A stretch of 64,000 nucleotides of DNA from an uncultured Desulfobacteraceae bacterium (GCA_913060875.1 CAJXSL010000003.1:397045-461044); one strand, 5' to 3'. Shown: positions 17,560 to 30,446, numbered from the stretch's first letter. Notes: generated by a model not told the origin, from the sequence alone. Numbers and translations: made by a program.

Positions 17560-18690
17560 ATGTGCCGCTTATTTGCCATAACCAGCGAGGATCCCCTTTC
17601 CCCGATGGTGGCGCTCCAGGCGCTGGACGTCATGCGGGAAGGTCATGACGGCTCCGGTGTGGGCCTTTTCCTGCGTGATCTGGGGGGGGCGTTCGAAGAT
17701 ATCAAGGACGCTCCCGTCTTATCCGGTATCTTCAGCGAATCCGGCCTGAAGCGTCTGGATGCCTATATGATGGATCTGGGGTTCATGACCAAGTACAAGT
17801 TGTCCATCAAAGTGCCCAAATCACCGCCGCCGGGGGTGCCCCGGCGCGATATCTACCTGGTGCGGGCCTATGAATATCCCGAGGACTGGGATGGTCTGCC
17901 CCAGAGTGAGCTTTACAACCGGCTCTTGGAAACCCGGCTCACCCTGCGTGCCATGGGTGAAGAACGCGGCGACATGATTGTCTTCTCCTTTTGGCCGGAT
18001 GTGATCATGATCAAAGAGATCGGCGACCCGTTGCACGTGGCCAAGCATCTGCAGCTGGACCGGAAAGAATTGCAGGCCCGGATCATCATGGCCCAGGGGC
18101 GCCAGAACACGAATTATGCCATCAATCTCTATGCCTGCCATCCTTTTTTTATCCAGGGTTTTTCCACCATGACCAACGGGGAGAACACGGCCTTCATCCC
18201 CATCCGGGAATACCTGTCTTCACGTGATTTTCCGGGCTATGTCGGCTACCAGTCCGACTCCGAGGTGTTCACCCACATTTTGCATTTCGCGGCCACCCGG
18301 CTGGGGCTGGGGGCGGAAGCCTATAAGCACATCATTACCCCCTTGCAGGACGAGGACCTTCGCGTGCATCCCAACCACCAGCTTTTAAAAGGCCTCAAAC
18401 AGACCTGCCGCAAGCTGATTATCGACGGCCCCAACTGCGTTATCGGGTCTTTACCGGACCACAGCCTGTTCATGGTTCAGGACCGCAAGAAGTTGAGACC
18501 CGGCGTGGTGGGGGGCCGGCCGGGGCGTTATGCCTTCTCGTCGGAATTGTGCGGCCTCGATGCGGCTATCCCGGAGCGCGACAAATCCCAGGACTTCCAA
18601 CCCATGCACTTGGACACCGCGATTGTGAATGCGGATCGTCAGGAGGTTAAGATATGCAGCCAGAAGGACCCATTGCACCTTTCTCACTGA
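17560..18690 (+). CDS. Glutamate synthase glutaminase subunit (class II glutamine amidotransferase)
   Basis: Releases ammonia from glutamine for the synthase. Start at 17560 preceded by AAGGAGGA and giving N-terminal 'MCRLFAI', so Cys2 becomes the Ntn nucleophile after Met removal; a frame opening at 17512 would bury it. 376 residues, equivalent to the first domain of bacterial GltB as a separate polypeptide, as in archaeal-type glutamate synthases. 'REGHDGSGVG' and 'GQNTNYAINLYACHPF' / 'NGENTAF' correspond to the glutamine pocket and oxyanion region. It overlaps the next gene by 37 bp. Expression is probably driven by the sigma-54 promoter at 17352-17366. Confidence 0.9.
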   Translation: MCRLFAITSEDPLSPMVALQALDVMREGHDGSGVGLFLRDLGGAFEDIKDAPVLSGIFSESGLKRLDAYMMDLGFMTKYKLSIKVPKSPPPGVPRRDIYLVRAYEYPEDWDGLPQSELYNRLLETRLTLRAMGEERGDMIVFSFWPDVIMIKEIGDPLHVAKHLQLDRKELQARIIMAQGRQNTNYAINLYACHPFFIQGFSTMTNGENTAFIPIREYLSSRDFPGYVGYQSDSEVFTHILHFAATRLGLGAEAYKHIITPLQDEDLRVHPNHQLLKGLKQTCRKLIIDGPNCVIGSLPDHSLFMVQDRKKLRPGVVGGRPGRYAFSSELCGLDAAIPERDKSQDFQPMHLDTAIVNADRQEVKICSQKDPLHLSH

Positions 18691-20288
18691 GCATCAAGGA
18701 TTTGCCCTGGCAGATCGCGTGGGACAAGGACAAGTGCACGCTTTGCGGCCGCTGCACGGCCGCTTGCCCGGTCAATGCCATCGAACTCGGTGTTTTTCGC
18801 CAGCGGCAGGTGGCGCCGGCGGTGGGCATCCTGGAAGCGCCCGCCAACGAATACAAGCTCTATTACGGCATTCGCCAGAAAACCGACCCGGCCTATGCCT
18901 GTGTTGGTTGTGCCATGTGCAACATGGTCTGCCCCAACGATGCCATCATCCCCATGCACGGCGATGAGATCGACAAACTGCGCATGCATAACAACCGGGG
19001 CGGCCAGGCCCGACGGCGGGGCGGCCGCCGCAACGACCCCGGCAGCCTGCTGGACCAGATCAAGTTTATCCGCATCTCCATGCTGACCGACCCGGCTCTG
19101 GATGCCGGCCGGCACGAGTTCGAACTGCGCACCCTGTTGGGCCGTGTGCTGCCGCCGGAGCAGAACCTCAAATTCATGGCGGAGAACGGGTGGACTCCCC
19201 CGGTGCGGGAAATCTACCCCCTCATGATCGGCGGCATGTCCTTCGGCGCCCTTTCGCCCAACATGTGGGAAGGTTTGCAGATGGGGGTGGCCTATCTGAA
19301 CGAGGAACTCGGCATGCCGGTGCGCATGTGCACCGGCGAGGGCGGCTGCCCGCCGCGTCTCCTGCGCTCACGCTTTCTCAAATATGTGATTCTGCAAATC
19401 GCCAGCGGCTATTTCGGCTGGGACGAAATCATTCATGCCCTTCCCGAAATGAAGGAAGACCCCTGCGCCATCGAGATCAAATACGGCCAGGGCGCCAAGC
19501 CGGGGGACGGGGGCCTGCTCATGTGGTACAAGGTCAACAAGCTGATCGCCGCCATTCGGGGTGTTCCCGAGGGTGTCAGCCTGCCCAGCCCCCCGACGCA
19601 CCAGACCCAGTATTCCATCGAGGAATCCGTGGCCAAGATGATCCAGTCCATGTATATGGCCTGGGGATTCCGTGTGCCGGTTTATCCCAAGATTTCGGCT
19701 TCCACCACATCGTTAGCGGTGCTGAACAACCTGACACGCAACCCCTATGCCGGTGCCCTGGCCATCGACGGGGAGGATGGCGGCACCGGGGCGGCCTACA
19801 ACGTATCCATGAACCACATGGGCCACCCCATCGCCAGCAACATCCGCGATTGCTACCTCAACCTGACCAAAGTCGGCATGCAGAACGAAATTCCGATCAT
19901 TGCCGGCGGCGGGGTCGGCAAGACCGGCAACATGGCCGCCAATGCCGCCGCCTTGATCATGCTGGGGGCGAGCGCCGTCCAGGTCGGCAAATACATCATG
20001 CAGGCGGCCGCCGGGTGTCTGGGTTCCGAAAGCGATCGCTGCAACATCTGCAATATCGGCCTGTGCCCCAAAGGCATCACGTCCCAGGATCCGCGGCTAT
20101 ACCGCCGGCTGGATGTGGACCAGGTGGCCGAGCGGGTGGTGGACGTCTTCCTGGCCTTCGACACCGAGCTGCGGAAGATCCTGGCGCCCCTGGGGCGTTC
20201 GACATCCCTGCCCATCGGCATGTCCGATGCCCTGGGTATTGCGAGTAAAGAAGCGGCCGATCGGCTGCAGATCAATTATGTCGTCTGA
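18654..20288 (+). CDS. Glutamate synthase central FMN subunit with ferredoxin domain
   Basis: The synthase core: transfers ammonia to 2-oxoglutarate and reduces the iminoglutarate with FMN. 544 residues. N-terminal two-cluster ferredoxin ('CTLCGRCTAACP' near residue 25 and 'CVGCAMCNMVCP' near 82) precedes the TIM-barrel domain with 'GGMSFGALSPNMWEGL', 'GEGGCPPRL', 'IEIKYGQGAKPGDGGLL', and the FMN/3Fe-4S region 'CNICNIGLCPKGI'. The start has AGGAGG at 8 nt and lies inside the preceding gene. The fused ferredoxin is the archaeal/anaerobe arrangement and suggests reduced ferredoxin or internal NAD(P)H supply as the electron source. Confidence 0.93.
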   Translation: MQPEGPIAPFSLSIKDLPWQIAWDKDKCTLCGRCTAACPVNAIELGVFRQRQVAPAVGILEAPANEYKLYYGIRQKTDPAYACVGCAMCNMVCPNDAIIPMHGDEIDKLRMHNNRGGQARRRGGRRNDPGSLLDQIKFIRISMLTDPALDAGRHEFELRTLLGRVLPPEQNLKFMAENGWTPPVREIYPLMIGGMSFGALSPNMWEGLQMGVAYLNEELGMPVRMCTGEGGCPPRLLRSRFLKYVILQIASGYFGWDEIIHALPEMKEDPCAIEIKYGQGAKPGDGGLLMWYKVNKLIAAIRGVPEGVSLPSPPTHQTQYSIEESVAKMIQSMYMAWGFRVPVYPKISASTTSLAVLNNLTRNPYAGALAIDGEDGGTGAAYNVSMNHMGHPIASNIRDCYLNLTKVGMQNEIPIIAGGGVGKTGNMAANAAALIMLGASAVQVGKYIMQAAAGCLGSESDRCNICNIGLCPKGITSQDPRLYRRLDVDQVAERVVDVFLAFDTELRKILAPLGRSTSLPIGMSDALGIASKEAADRLQINYVV

Positions 20289-20337
20289 TAACATAAGGGC
20301 TGGAGCGGGTTGATCATCAACCCCTGTGGAGATTTTC

Positions 20338-22683
20338 ATGAGCAGTGACGCCAATCAGGAACAGAGTGTGTTTCATATCATCAGCGGTCAGGACAATGGC
20401 GAACGCATCGAATCCCGGGTGCTGGAAGAAAAAATCCAGGAAGCGGTGGCCAATGGCGAACGGAGCTTGAAAATCCTGGCCTTTGGCCAGCACGGCATCG
20501 GCGGCCGGCTGTGGAAGGCCGGCGACGAAAAGGTGCACATCCGGGTCGAGGGACCGCCGGGACAACGGCTGGGTTCCCTGGGATTTGACAACACCACCAT
20601 CGAGGTGGACGGGCCGGCATCGGACGATACCGGCTGGCTCAATGCCGGGGCTGAAATCATCGTCCAAGGCAATGCCGGCAACGGGACCTGCAATGGGATG
20701 GCCCAGGGGGCTGTACGGGTGGCCGGCAACATCGGTGCCCGCGGCATGACCATGACCAAAAGCAACCCGCGTTTCGCGCCGCCCGAACTATGGGTATTGG
20801 GGTCGGTGGGGGATTATTTCGGCGAATTCATGGCCGGCGGCATCGCCGTCATCTGCGGCGTGAATCCGCAAACGCCCGGCAACGTCCTGGGCTACCGGCC
20901 CTTTGTGGGTATGGTGGGCGGCAAGGCCTTTTTTCGCGGTCCTCATGGCGGCTATAGCCAGGGGGACGCCAAACTGGAGCCCATCGGTGATGCCGACTGG
21001 CAGTGGCTGACGGAAAACGTGCCGGTTTTTCTGCAGCGCATCCAGCGGGAAGAGCTGATGGGTGAATTGACGGACCGCACCCAGTGGCAAATGATCGTGG
21101 CCCGCAGCCCCCATGAAAAAAAGACCCGCCGGACCCGTCCAATGGCCGCCTTTCACCAGGACGTTTGGGACCAGGAACTCGGTCGGGGCGGTATTATCGG
21201 GGACCTCAGCGACCAGGACCGCAGCCAGATACCGGTGGTCACCACCGGGGATCTGCGGCGTTTCGTGCCGGTCTGGGAAAACCGCAAGTATGCGGCCCCC
21301 TGTGAAGCGTCCTGTCCCTCCGGTATTCCGGTGCAGGAACGCTGGCGCCTGGTGCGGGAAGGCAAGATGGACGAGGCCGTCGATCTGGCCCTGAGCTATA
21401 CGCCGTTTCCCGCCACGGTATGTGGTTATCTTTGCCCCAACCTGTGCATGAGCAGTTGCACCCGGCAGTCGGCTTTTATGGTGCCGGTGAATATCAGGGG
21501 GCTGGGACAGGCCAGCGTCAAGGCTGCCATCGGGGAGATGCCGCCCCTGAGCGGCCGTAAAGTTGCCGTGGTCGGTGGCGGCCCGGCCGGTATTTCGGTG
21601 GCCTGGCAGCTGCGCCGCAGCGGCCATGAAGCCACGGTCTATGATACCTCCGCTTTACTGGGCGGGAAGATTGCATCGGCCATTCCCAGCAGCCGCATTC
21701 CGGAAGACGTGGTTTCGGCGGAACTCGAGCGGGTCCGCAAGGTCATTCCCCATGTCCACCTGCAGCAGGACGTGCAGCAGGACGATATTGTCCAGCTGTG
21801 TGAAGATTACGATTTTGTCGTCCTGGCCACCGGCGCCCAGAAGCCGCGGGTGGTGCCGGTGCCCGGCAAAGAACGCCTGATCACGGCCCTGGATTTTCTG
21901 ACGGACGCCAAGGTGGGACGCGCCCGTGTGGGAAAGCGGGTCGTCATTATCGGGGCCGGCAATGTGGGCTGTGACGTGGCCACCGAGGCGCATCGGCTGG
22001 GCGCCGAGGACATCACTTTGATCGACATCCAGGAACCCCTCTCCTTCGGCAAGGAGCGGGAAGAGGCGGAGAAAGTGGGGGCCAAGTTCCGCTTCCCCTG
22101 CTTTACCAAGGAAATCACCGAAAAGGGTGTGGTCCTGCAGGACGGGGAACTGCTTCCGGCGGAAACCGTGTTCATCTCCATCGGCGACGCTCCGGATTTG
22201 AGCTTCATTCCGGAAGATATTGCCACCGAGCAAGGCTTTGTGGTGGTCAACGAGCATTTTCAGACCACGGACAGCCGTGTTTTCGCCATCGGCGACATGG
22301 TCAAACCGGGGCTGCTCACCGATGCCATCGGTGCCGGCCGCAAGGCGGCCGCCGCCATCACGGAAATGCTGGAAGGCCGCCGGCCGGTGAGCGATACGCG
22401 CCAGATGATCGACAAGCGAAGGATTTCACTGGAATATTTCGATCCTCGCATTTTGGATTACGACGATATCGACCATTGCGGTTCCCAGTGTTCCTCGTGC
22501 GGGTCCTGCCGGGATTGCGGCATTTGCGTGGCGGTCTGTCCGAACAGCGCCATCAGCCGCGCCGAAACCCCCGAGGGGGGTTACGAATATGTCGTGGATG
22601 CGGAGCGCTGTATCGGCTGCGGGTTCTGTGCCGGCGCCTGCCCCTGCGGCATCTGGGATCTGGTGGAAAACACGCCGCTTTGA
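20338..22683 (+). CDS. Fused glutamate synthase GXGXG domain, FAD-NAD(P)H oxidoreductase and ferredoxin
   Basis: 781 residues from ATG 20338 (GGAG upstream). Residues 1-250: the right-handed GXGXG beta-helix that in GltB is the C-terminal domain ('GNAGNGTCNGMAQGAVRVAGNIG'-like glycine repeats). About 320-380: Cys-rich GltD N-terminal cluster ('CEASCPSGIPV', 'CGYLCPNLCMSSC'). About 405-660: FAD fold ('VAVVGGGPAGISVAW') and NAD(P)H fold ('VVIIGAGNVGCDVATEA'). The last 60 residues: two 4Fe-4S motifs ('CGSCRDCGICVAVCP', 'CIGCGFCAGACP'). It therefore joins part of the large subunit to the small subunit with an added ferredoxin. Follows the FMN subunit by 49 bp and completes the enzyme. Confidence 0.9.
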   Translation: MSSDANQEQSVFHIISGQDNGERIESRVLEEKIQEAVANGERSLKILAFGQHGIGGRLWKAGDEKVHIRVEGPPGQRLGSLGFDNTTIEVDGPASDDTGWLNAGAEIIVQGNAGNGTCNGMAQGAVRVAGNIGARGMTMTKSNPRFAPPELWVLGSVGDYFGEFMAGGIAVICGVNPQTPGNVLGYRPFVGMVGGKAFFRGPHGGYSQGDAKLEPIGDADWQWLTENVPVFLQRIQREELMGELTDRTQWQMIVARSPHEKKTRRTRPMAAFHQDVWDQELGRGGIIGDLSDQDRSQIPVVTTGDLRRFVPVWENRKYAAPCEASCPSGIPVQERWRLVREGKMDEAVDLALSYTPFPATVCGYLCPNLCMSSCTRQSAFMVPVNIRGLGQASVKAAIGEMPPLSGRKVAVVGGGPAGISVAWQLRRSGHEATVYDTSALLGGKIASAIPSSRIPEDVVSAELERVRKVIPHVHLQQDVQQDDIVQLCEDYDFVVLATGAQKPRVVPVPGKERLITALDFLTDAKVGRARVGKRVVIIGAGNVGCDVATEAHRLGAEDITLIDIQEPLSFGKEREEAEKVGAKFRFPCFTKEITEKGVVLQDGELLPAETVFISIGDAPDLSFIPEDIATEQGFVVVNEHFQTTDSRVFAIGDMVKPGLLTDAIGAGRKAAAAITEMLEGRRPVSDTRQMIDKRRISLEYFDPRILDYDDIDHCGSQCSSCGSCRDCGICVAVCPNSAISRAETPEGGYEYVVDAERCIGCGFCAGACPCGIWDLVENTPL

Positions 22684-22718
22684 CGGTTTTGGGCATGCAA
22701 CCGCAGCACCAAAAGGCT

Positions 22719-22753
22719 CCGGCCCCTCCCGACCAAGGGATAGGGGCCGGTTT
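22719..22753 (+). terminator. Terminator after the glutamate synthase cluster
   Basis: Stem CCGGCCCCT / AGGGGCCGG with a second inner pairing TCCC/GGGA, followed by TTTACC. It starts 36 bp after the stop. The T run is short. Confidence 0.6.
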
Positions 22754-22757
22754 ACCA

Positions 22758-22816
22758 TTGATAAAACGTATCAAGTTCATTACTAGAATTTATTTTCAGG
22801 GGTTGCCTCGCAACCC
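22758..22816 (+). promoter_or_regulatory. Control region before carA
   Basis: Contains the dyad TTGATA-AAACG-TATCAA (22758-22774), a -10-like TAGAAT at 22784-22789 and a tight hairpin GGGTTGC-CTC-GCAACCC at 22800-22816. The -35/-10 spacing from TTGATA is 20 bp, too long to be a good promoter by itself, so a regulated start is likely. No known riboswitch was recognised. Confidence 0.35.
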
Positions 22817-22918
22817 ATCACCGGGTGCCTTCTCCTTTTAATGGTCTGGGTGACGGTGCAACGACAACGGAACGGCCAGGCCGAACGGCCGGTTTCAAGT
22901 ATGATGGGCATGGATTCC

Positions 22919-24073
22919 ATGAAAGCATTGCTTGCGTTAGAAGACGGGCGGACATTTCAATGCCGCTCGTTTACGGGACCGGGGGAATCGCGGGGCGAGG
23001 TGGTGTTCAACACCAGCATGACCGGGTATCAGGAGGTGTTGACCGATCCCTCCTACAGTGGCCAGCTGGTGACCATGACCTATCCCCTGGTGGGGAATTA
23101 CGGCGTCAATCCTGAAGATGTGGAGTCGGCCCGCATTCAGGTGGCGGCTTTTATCATCAAGGAGTACCAGGCTTTTCACAGCAACTATCGGGCCACGGAA
23201 TCCCTGGCGGACTACCTGCAGGCCCAGGGCGTCATGGGAGTGGAAGACCTGGATACCCGTGCGCTGACCCGCCACATCCGTAAAACCGGCGCCATGCGTG
23301 CCTTCCTGTCCACTTCCGTTCTGGAGCCGGATGCCGCTGTGGCCCAGGCCCGTGTCATTCCCGGTATGGCGGGGCAGGATCTGGCCAGCCAGGTCACCAC
23401 CACAGGGCCTTTTCGCTGGATCGACAACCAGGCGATCCCACTGGATCCGCCCGGCGGCAAGGCGACGGCTTTGAACCAGGATATCTGGCAGGCGCGCGGT
23501 CGTCGGCATTCGGTGGTGGCCATGGACTTCGGCATCAAATACAATATCCTGCGTTGCCTCGAACAGGCGGGTTGCGAGGTGGTGGTGGTGCCGGCGGCCA
23601 CTTCGGCGGACACGATCCGCGCCATGGCGCCCAATGGTATATTTTTATCCAACGGTCCCGGCGATCCCGAACCGGTGCGGTTTGCCATCGACACCATCCG
23701 GGACTTGCTGGGCTACCGTCCCATGTTCGGCATCTGCCTGGGGCACCAGTTGATGGGGTTGGCCCTGGGCGGGAAAACCTACAAACTCAAATTCGGCCAC
23801 CGGGGCGCCAACCAGCCGGTCAAACATCTGCCCAGCGGCCGCATCGAGATTACCTCCCAGAATCATGGGTTTGCGGTTGATCCCGCGTCCCTGTCGGACC
23901 GGGAGGTCGACATCACCCATATCAACCTCAACGACAACACCCTGGAGGGCTTTCGCAGCCGTCGCTATCCGGCCTATGCGGTCCAGTATCATCCCGAAGC
24001 GTCGCCCGGCCCCCATGACGCCCGTTATCTGTTTGCCGAATTTGACCGGTTGATGAACGACAACCCATCTTGA
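22919..24073 (+). CDS. carA: Carbamoyl-phosphate synthase small subunit
   Basis: Glutamine amidotransferase subunit feeding ammonia to CarB for arginine and pyrimidine synthesis. Family start 'MKALLALEDGRTFQC' fits ATG 22919; in-frame ATGs at 22901, 22904 and 22910 are possible and no start has a clear Shine-Dalgarno. N-terminal interaction domain 'GEVVFNTSMTGYQEVLTDPSY', then the class I amidotransferase with 'MFGICLGHQLMGLAL' (nucleophile Cys), 'SQNHGFAVD', and 'VQYHPEASPGPHD' (His and Glu of the triad). 384 residues, full length. 82 bp ahead of carB. Confidence 0.95.
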   Translation: MKALLALEDGRTFQCRSFTGPGESRGEVVFNTSMTGYQEVLTDPSYSGQLVTMTYPLVGNYGVNPEDVESARIQVAAFIIKEYQAFHSNYRATESLADYLQAQGVMGVEDLDTRALTRHIRKTGAMRAFLSTSVLEPDAAVAQARVIPGMAGQDLASQVTTTGPFRWIDNQAIPLDPPGGKATALNQDIWQARGRRHSVVAMDFGIKYNILRCLEQAGCEVVVVPAATSADTIRAMAPNGIFLSNGPGDPEPVRFAIDTIRDLLGYRPMFGICLGHQLMGLALGGKTYKLKFGHRGANQPVKHLPSGRIEITSQNHGFAVDPASLSDREVDITHINLNDNTLEGFRSRRYPAYAVQYHPEASPGPHDARYLFAEFDRLMNDNPS

Positions 24074-24155
24074 GGATGGGCCTGACAGCGGTTGCCGAAA
24101 TTGCCATCATCGGGGCCGTTTATCTGATCGCCAAACTTAACAGAGACCCGAATCC

Positions 24156-27419
<3,264 letters not shown>

Positions 27420-27449
27420 TTTACAGATAAATTTGGGAGACCCCTAACC

Positions 27450-28865
27450 ATGATGATTAATGACGAAAGACCCCGTGAGGCCTGCGGGCTTTTTGGGATT
27501 CACGGTCACCCGGATGCCTCCAAGCTCACCTATTTCGGGCTCTATGCCTTGCAGCACCGGGGGCAGGAAAGCGCCGGTATCGCGGTTTGCCAGGACAAAA
27601 CCATCGTGGGGCACAAGGGGATGGGACTGGTTTCCGACGTGTTTGCCATGTCGCACCTGGAACAGCTGAGCGGTGGCAGTGCTGTGGGCCATGTTCGCTA
27701 TTCCACCACCGGCAGCTCCATCCTGGGCAATGCCCAGCCGTTTTTCGTCCGCCACCAGCATCGATCGTATGCCCTCGCGCACAACGGCAACCTTGTCAAC
27801 GCGCATATCCTGAAAGACGAACTGGAGCGGTCCGGTTCCATTTTCCAGACCACCATGGACAGTGAGGTGTTTCTGCACCTTTTTGTCAAAAACCTGAAAC
27901 ATGGTTTTGAAGGCGCCCTTGTCGAAACGGCCAAACGTTTGCAGGGGGCGTTTTCGTTCGTCCTGCTCACCTCGGAAGGCGAGGTCATTGGCATCAAGGA
28001 CCCCAATGGGTTTCGCCCCCTGTGTCTGGGGCGTCTCAACGGCAGCTATGTCCTGGCATCGGAGAGCTGCGCCCTGGATCTGGTGGAGGCCGAGTTCGTG
28101 CGGGAGCTGGACCCGGGTGAAATCGTGATCATCGGTGACGACGGCGTCAAAAGCATCAAGACGCGGCCGGAAGGGGCCAAACGGACGTTCTGCATTTTTG
28201 AGTATATCTATTTTGCCCGCCCGGACAGTACGATTTTCGGCCAGAATGTCTACATGACCCGCAAGGCCCACGGGCGGCAACTGGCCCTGGAATCCCCGGC
28301 GGAGGCCGACCTGGTCATGCCGTTTCCCGATTCCGGAACCTATGCGGCCCTGGGATTTTCCGAGGCTTCCGGCATCCCGTTTGAAATGGGCATGATCCGC
28401 AACCACTATGTCGGGCGGACCTTTATCCAGCCGACCCAGAGCATGCGCGATTTCGGGGTGCGGGTTAAACTGAACCCGGTCAAGGAATTGTTGAAAGGCA
28501 AGGATATCGTCATTATCGAGGACTCCATTATTCGGGGCACCACGGCCAAGACCCGTGTCAAAGCCCTGCGCGAACTCGGCGTGCGGCGCGTCCACTTGCG
28601 CGTCAGCGGTCCGCCGCACCGTTTCCCCTGTCATTACGGCATCGATTTTTCCACCAAGGGGGAACTGATCGCCGCGCGCATGTCCGTGGAAGAACTGGGT
28701 AATTACCTGGGATTGGACTCCCTGGCCTATCTCAGCCTGCCCGGGCTGCTGAAGTCCACAGGGGTGGCCCGGCCCGAAAACTATTTTTGCAAAGCCTGCT
28801 TCGACGGCTGTTATCCGGTGGATTTCGATGGCGGCCTTTCCAAAAACTGCATGGAAATGCTATAA
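27450..28865 (+). CDS. purF: Amidophosphoribosyltransferase
   Basis: First committed step of purine synthesis: PRPP and glutamine to phosphoribosylamine. 471 residues. The first 11 residues form a short propeptide that must be removed to expose Cys12 in 'EACGLFGIHG', as in Bacillus-type PurF. Glutaminase domain 'QHRGQESAGI', 'GHVRYSTTG', 'AHNGNLVN'; PRPP motif 'DIVIIEDSIIRGTTAK' (about residue 352). The C-terminal cysteines ('ENYFCKACFDGCYPVDF') and an upstream Cys are consistent with the structural 4Fe-4S cluster of the Bacillus type. 30 bp downstream of carB, GGGAGA before the start. Confidence 0.96.
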   Translation: MMINDERPREACGLFGIHGHPDASKLTYFGLYALQHRGQESAGIAVCQDKTIVGHKGMGLVSDVFAMSHLEQLSGGSAVGHVRYSTTGSSILGNAQPFFVRHQHRSYALAHNGNLVNAHILKDELERSGSIFQTTMDSEVFLHLFVKNLKHGFEGALVETAKRLQGAFSFVLLTSEGEVIGIKDPNGFRPLCLGRLNGSYVLASESCALDLVEAEFVRELDPGEIVIIGDDGVKSIKTRPEGAKRTFCIFEYIYFARPDSTIFGQNVYMTRKAHGRQLALESPAEADLVMPFPDSGTYAALGFSEASGIPFEMGMIRNHYVGRTFIQPTQSMRDFGVRVKLNPVKELLKGKDIVIIEDSIIRGTTAKTRVKALRELGVRRVHLRVSGPPHRFPCHYGIDFSTKGELIAARMSVEELGNYLGLDSLAYLSLPGLLKSTGVARPENYFCKACFDGCYPVDFDGGLSKNCMEML

Positions 28866-28909
28866 TCCCCCGTATCAGGATATCGGCCGTAAATTGATAC
28901 GGAGCGCCT

Positions 28910-29410
28910 ATGCAGGAATCACGCTACCTCAAAGACAATCTGGAGAACATTCAACGCTTGATGGCCATACCGGCCCTGCGCAATTTTGAAACCAGCAATC
29001 TCAGCCGGCTGCTGCTCCTGAGCAAAATGCGTGAGTATGAAAGCGGTGAAATCATCATCCAGGAAGGGGACGAAGATCCCTGGCTGTATTTTTTACTGGA
29101 AGGCAGTGTCCGCATCACCAAAAAGGATGTCGAAATCAGCGTTATTTCGGAAATCGGCGACGTCTTCGGTGAGATGCGCATCATCGACAGCCAGAGCCGT
29201 TCCGCCACGGTGGTGGCCCTGGAACCCACGGTTTGCCTGGCCATCAATACGGCCGCCAAAGAGCGCATGGTGGGTTCGGGCGACCGGGATGAGCAGCTTG
29301 ATTTCCTTCTTTTGCTTTACCGTATTTTTGCCGAATTTCTCTCCATCCGTCTGCGGCTGACCAACGAAGAGTTGATCAAGGCCAACAAAATCCTCAAGGC
29401 ACTCGCATAG
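28910..29410 (+). CDS. Cyclic nucleotide-binding domain protein
   Basis: 166 residues, essentially one cNMP-binding beta-barrel with flanking helices and no DNA-binding domain. 'YESGEIIIQEGDEDPWLYFLLEGSVRI' and 'EIGDVFGEMRIIDSQSRSATVVAL' match the phosphate-binding cassette; the cassette has 'GEMRIIDSQSRSAT', keeping the Glu and Arg of the ligand site. It probably acts as a soluble sensor that contacts another protein. The stop is 4 bp before the radical SAM gene, so the two are likely cotranscribed. A start-proximal dyad CGTATCA...TGATACG (28868-28898) brackets the leader. Confidence 0.8.
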   Translation: MQESRYLKDNLENIQRLMAIPALRNFETSNLSRLLLLSKMREYESGEIIIQEGDEDPWLYFLLEGSVRITKKDVEISVISEIGDVFGEMRIIDSQSRSATVVALEPTVCLAINTAAKERMVGSGDRDEQLDFLLLLYRIFAEFLSIRLRLTNEELIKANKILKALA

Positions 29411-29414
29411 GCCC

Positions 29415-30446
29415 ATGATTCGCAAGCGTACAGTGGCGTTTTCCCCCCACGCGGTCAATCTTTTCTTCCACATTTTAACCCGCTGCAACCTGAACTGCCG
29501 CCATTGCTATATCAATCCCGACCAGCACGGCAGGGCCACCCTGCCGCTGGCGACGATCGAAAGATGGCTCAGGGTGTTTACCGCGATCGGCAAACCGGCC
29601 AACCTGATTCTTCTCGGGGGAGAGCCTACGCTGCACCCGGACCTGACTGCGGTGGTCAAGGCCGCCCGCCGTCTGCAGTTTGCCTCGGTCACCATCGACA
29701 CCAACGGCTATCTGTTTCACGACATCCTGGAGCGCATTACCCCGGAAGAAGTCGATTATTTCAGCTTCAGCCTGGACGGTGCCACCGAGAAGACCAACGA
29801 TGCCCTGCGGGGGCGAGGCTCTTACGCGGCCTGCCTGGACGGTATCCGCCGGGCCGTGGCCCGGGGGTTCAGCACGAGTCTTATCTATACCGTGAGCTCG
29901 GCCAACATCGATGAGTTGGCGCAGATGGGGCCGCTGCTGGAGGATCTCGGCATCGAGCGGTTTTTCATCCAGGTGCTGGGGATTCGGGGCAATCCGGCCC
30001 ATGCCGCCGATGAGGGGGCATCGGATCCGTTGCTCCAGGTGGATCGGGAGCGTTGGCTGGCCGTGGTTCCGGCCGTGGCCCAGGCCATTGCCGACCAGGG
30101 GTTGACCGTGACGTATCCCAAGGTCTTTTTGCCCCCCACGGAAGCGTTTGCCTGTGCCGGACGGGTCGCGGATAATTTCTTCGTTTTCCCCAACGGCCGC
30201 GTCTATCGCTGCCCCTTGTGCGAAGATTTTCCGCTGCACTCGCTGCGGATCGAAGACCAGGGCCTGGTGCCCATGCCGGCCATCAATGAAAACGATCTTT
30301 TTGCCCTGGACATACCGGAAGGCTGCGTCATGAACCGGCTGGTGCAGCCGGGCAACCTGGCCTATGACGGCGATGGCGCTCCTCTGTATCGGATTGCCTG
30401 CTGTCTGCTGAAGGAAGAAATTCTGCCCCCCGGAGCAGCGGCATGA
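29415..30446 (+). CDS. Radical SAM protein with SPASM-like C-terminus
   Basis: 343 residues. Cys24, Cys28 and Cys31 in 'CNLNCRHCY' bind the catalytic 4Fe-4S cluster; 'LLGGEPTLHPDL' is the SAM-binding GGE motif, followed by 'TIDTNGYLF' and 'FSLDGATEKTNDALRG'. The C-terminal part has 'CAGRVADNFFVFPNGRVYRCPLCED', with Cys placement like a reduced SPASM/twitch auxiliary-cluster domain, and a final 'RIACCLLKEE'. Such proteins modify peptides or small molecules; the substrate is unknown and no precursor peptide was recognised beside it. It overlaps the following HTH/zinc-ribbon gene by 4 bp. Confidence 0.85.
   Translation: MIRKRTVAFSPHAVNLFFHILTRCNLNCRHCYINPDQHGRATLPLATIERWLRVFTAIGKPANLILLGGEPTLHPDLTAVVKAARRLQFASVTIDTNGYLFHDILERITPEEVDYFSFSLDGATEKTNDALRGRGSYAACLDGIRRAVARGFSTSLIYTVSSANIDELAQMGPLLEDLGIERFFIQVLGIRGNPAHAADEGASDPLLQVDRERWLAVVPAVAQAIADQGLTVTYPKVFLPPTEAFACAGRVADNFFVFPNGRVYRCPLCEDFPLHSLRIEDQGLVPMPAINENDLFALDIPEGCVMNRLVQPGNLAYDGDGAPLYRIACCLLKEEILPPGAAA

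Noticed and set aside
19190-20248. 352-residue plus-strand frame
   Set aside because: Overlaps the glutamate synthase FMN subunit in another frame; Arg/Gly/Pro shadow.
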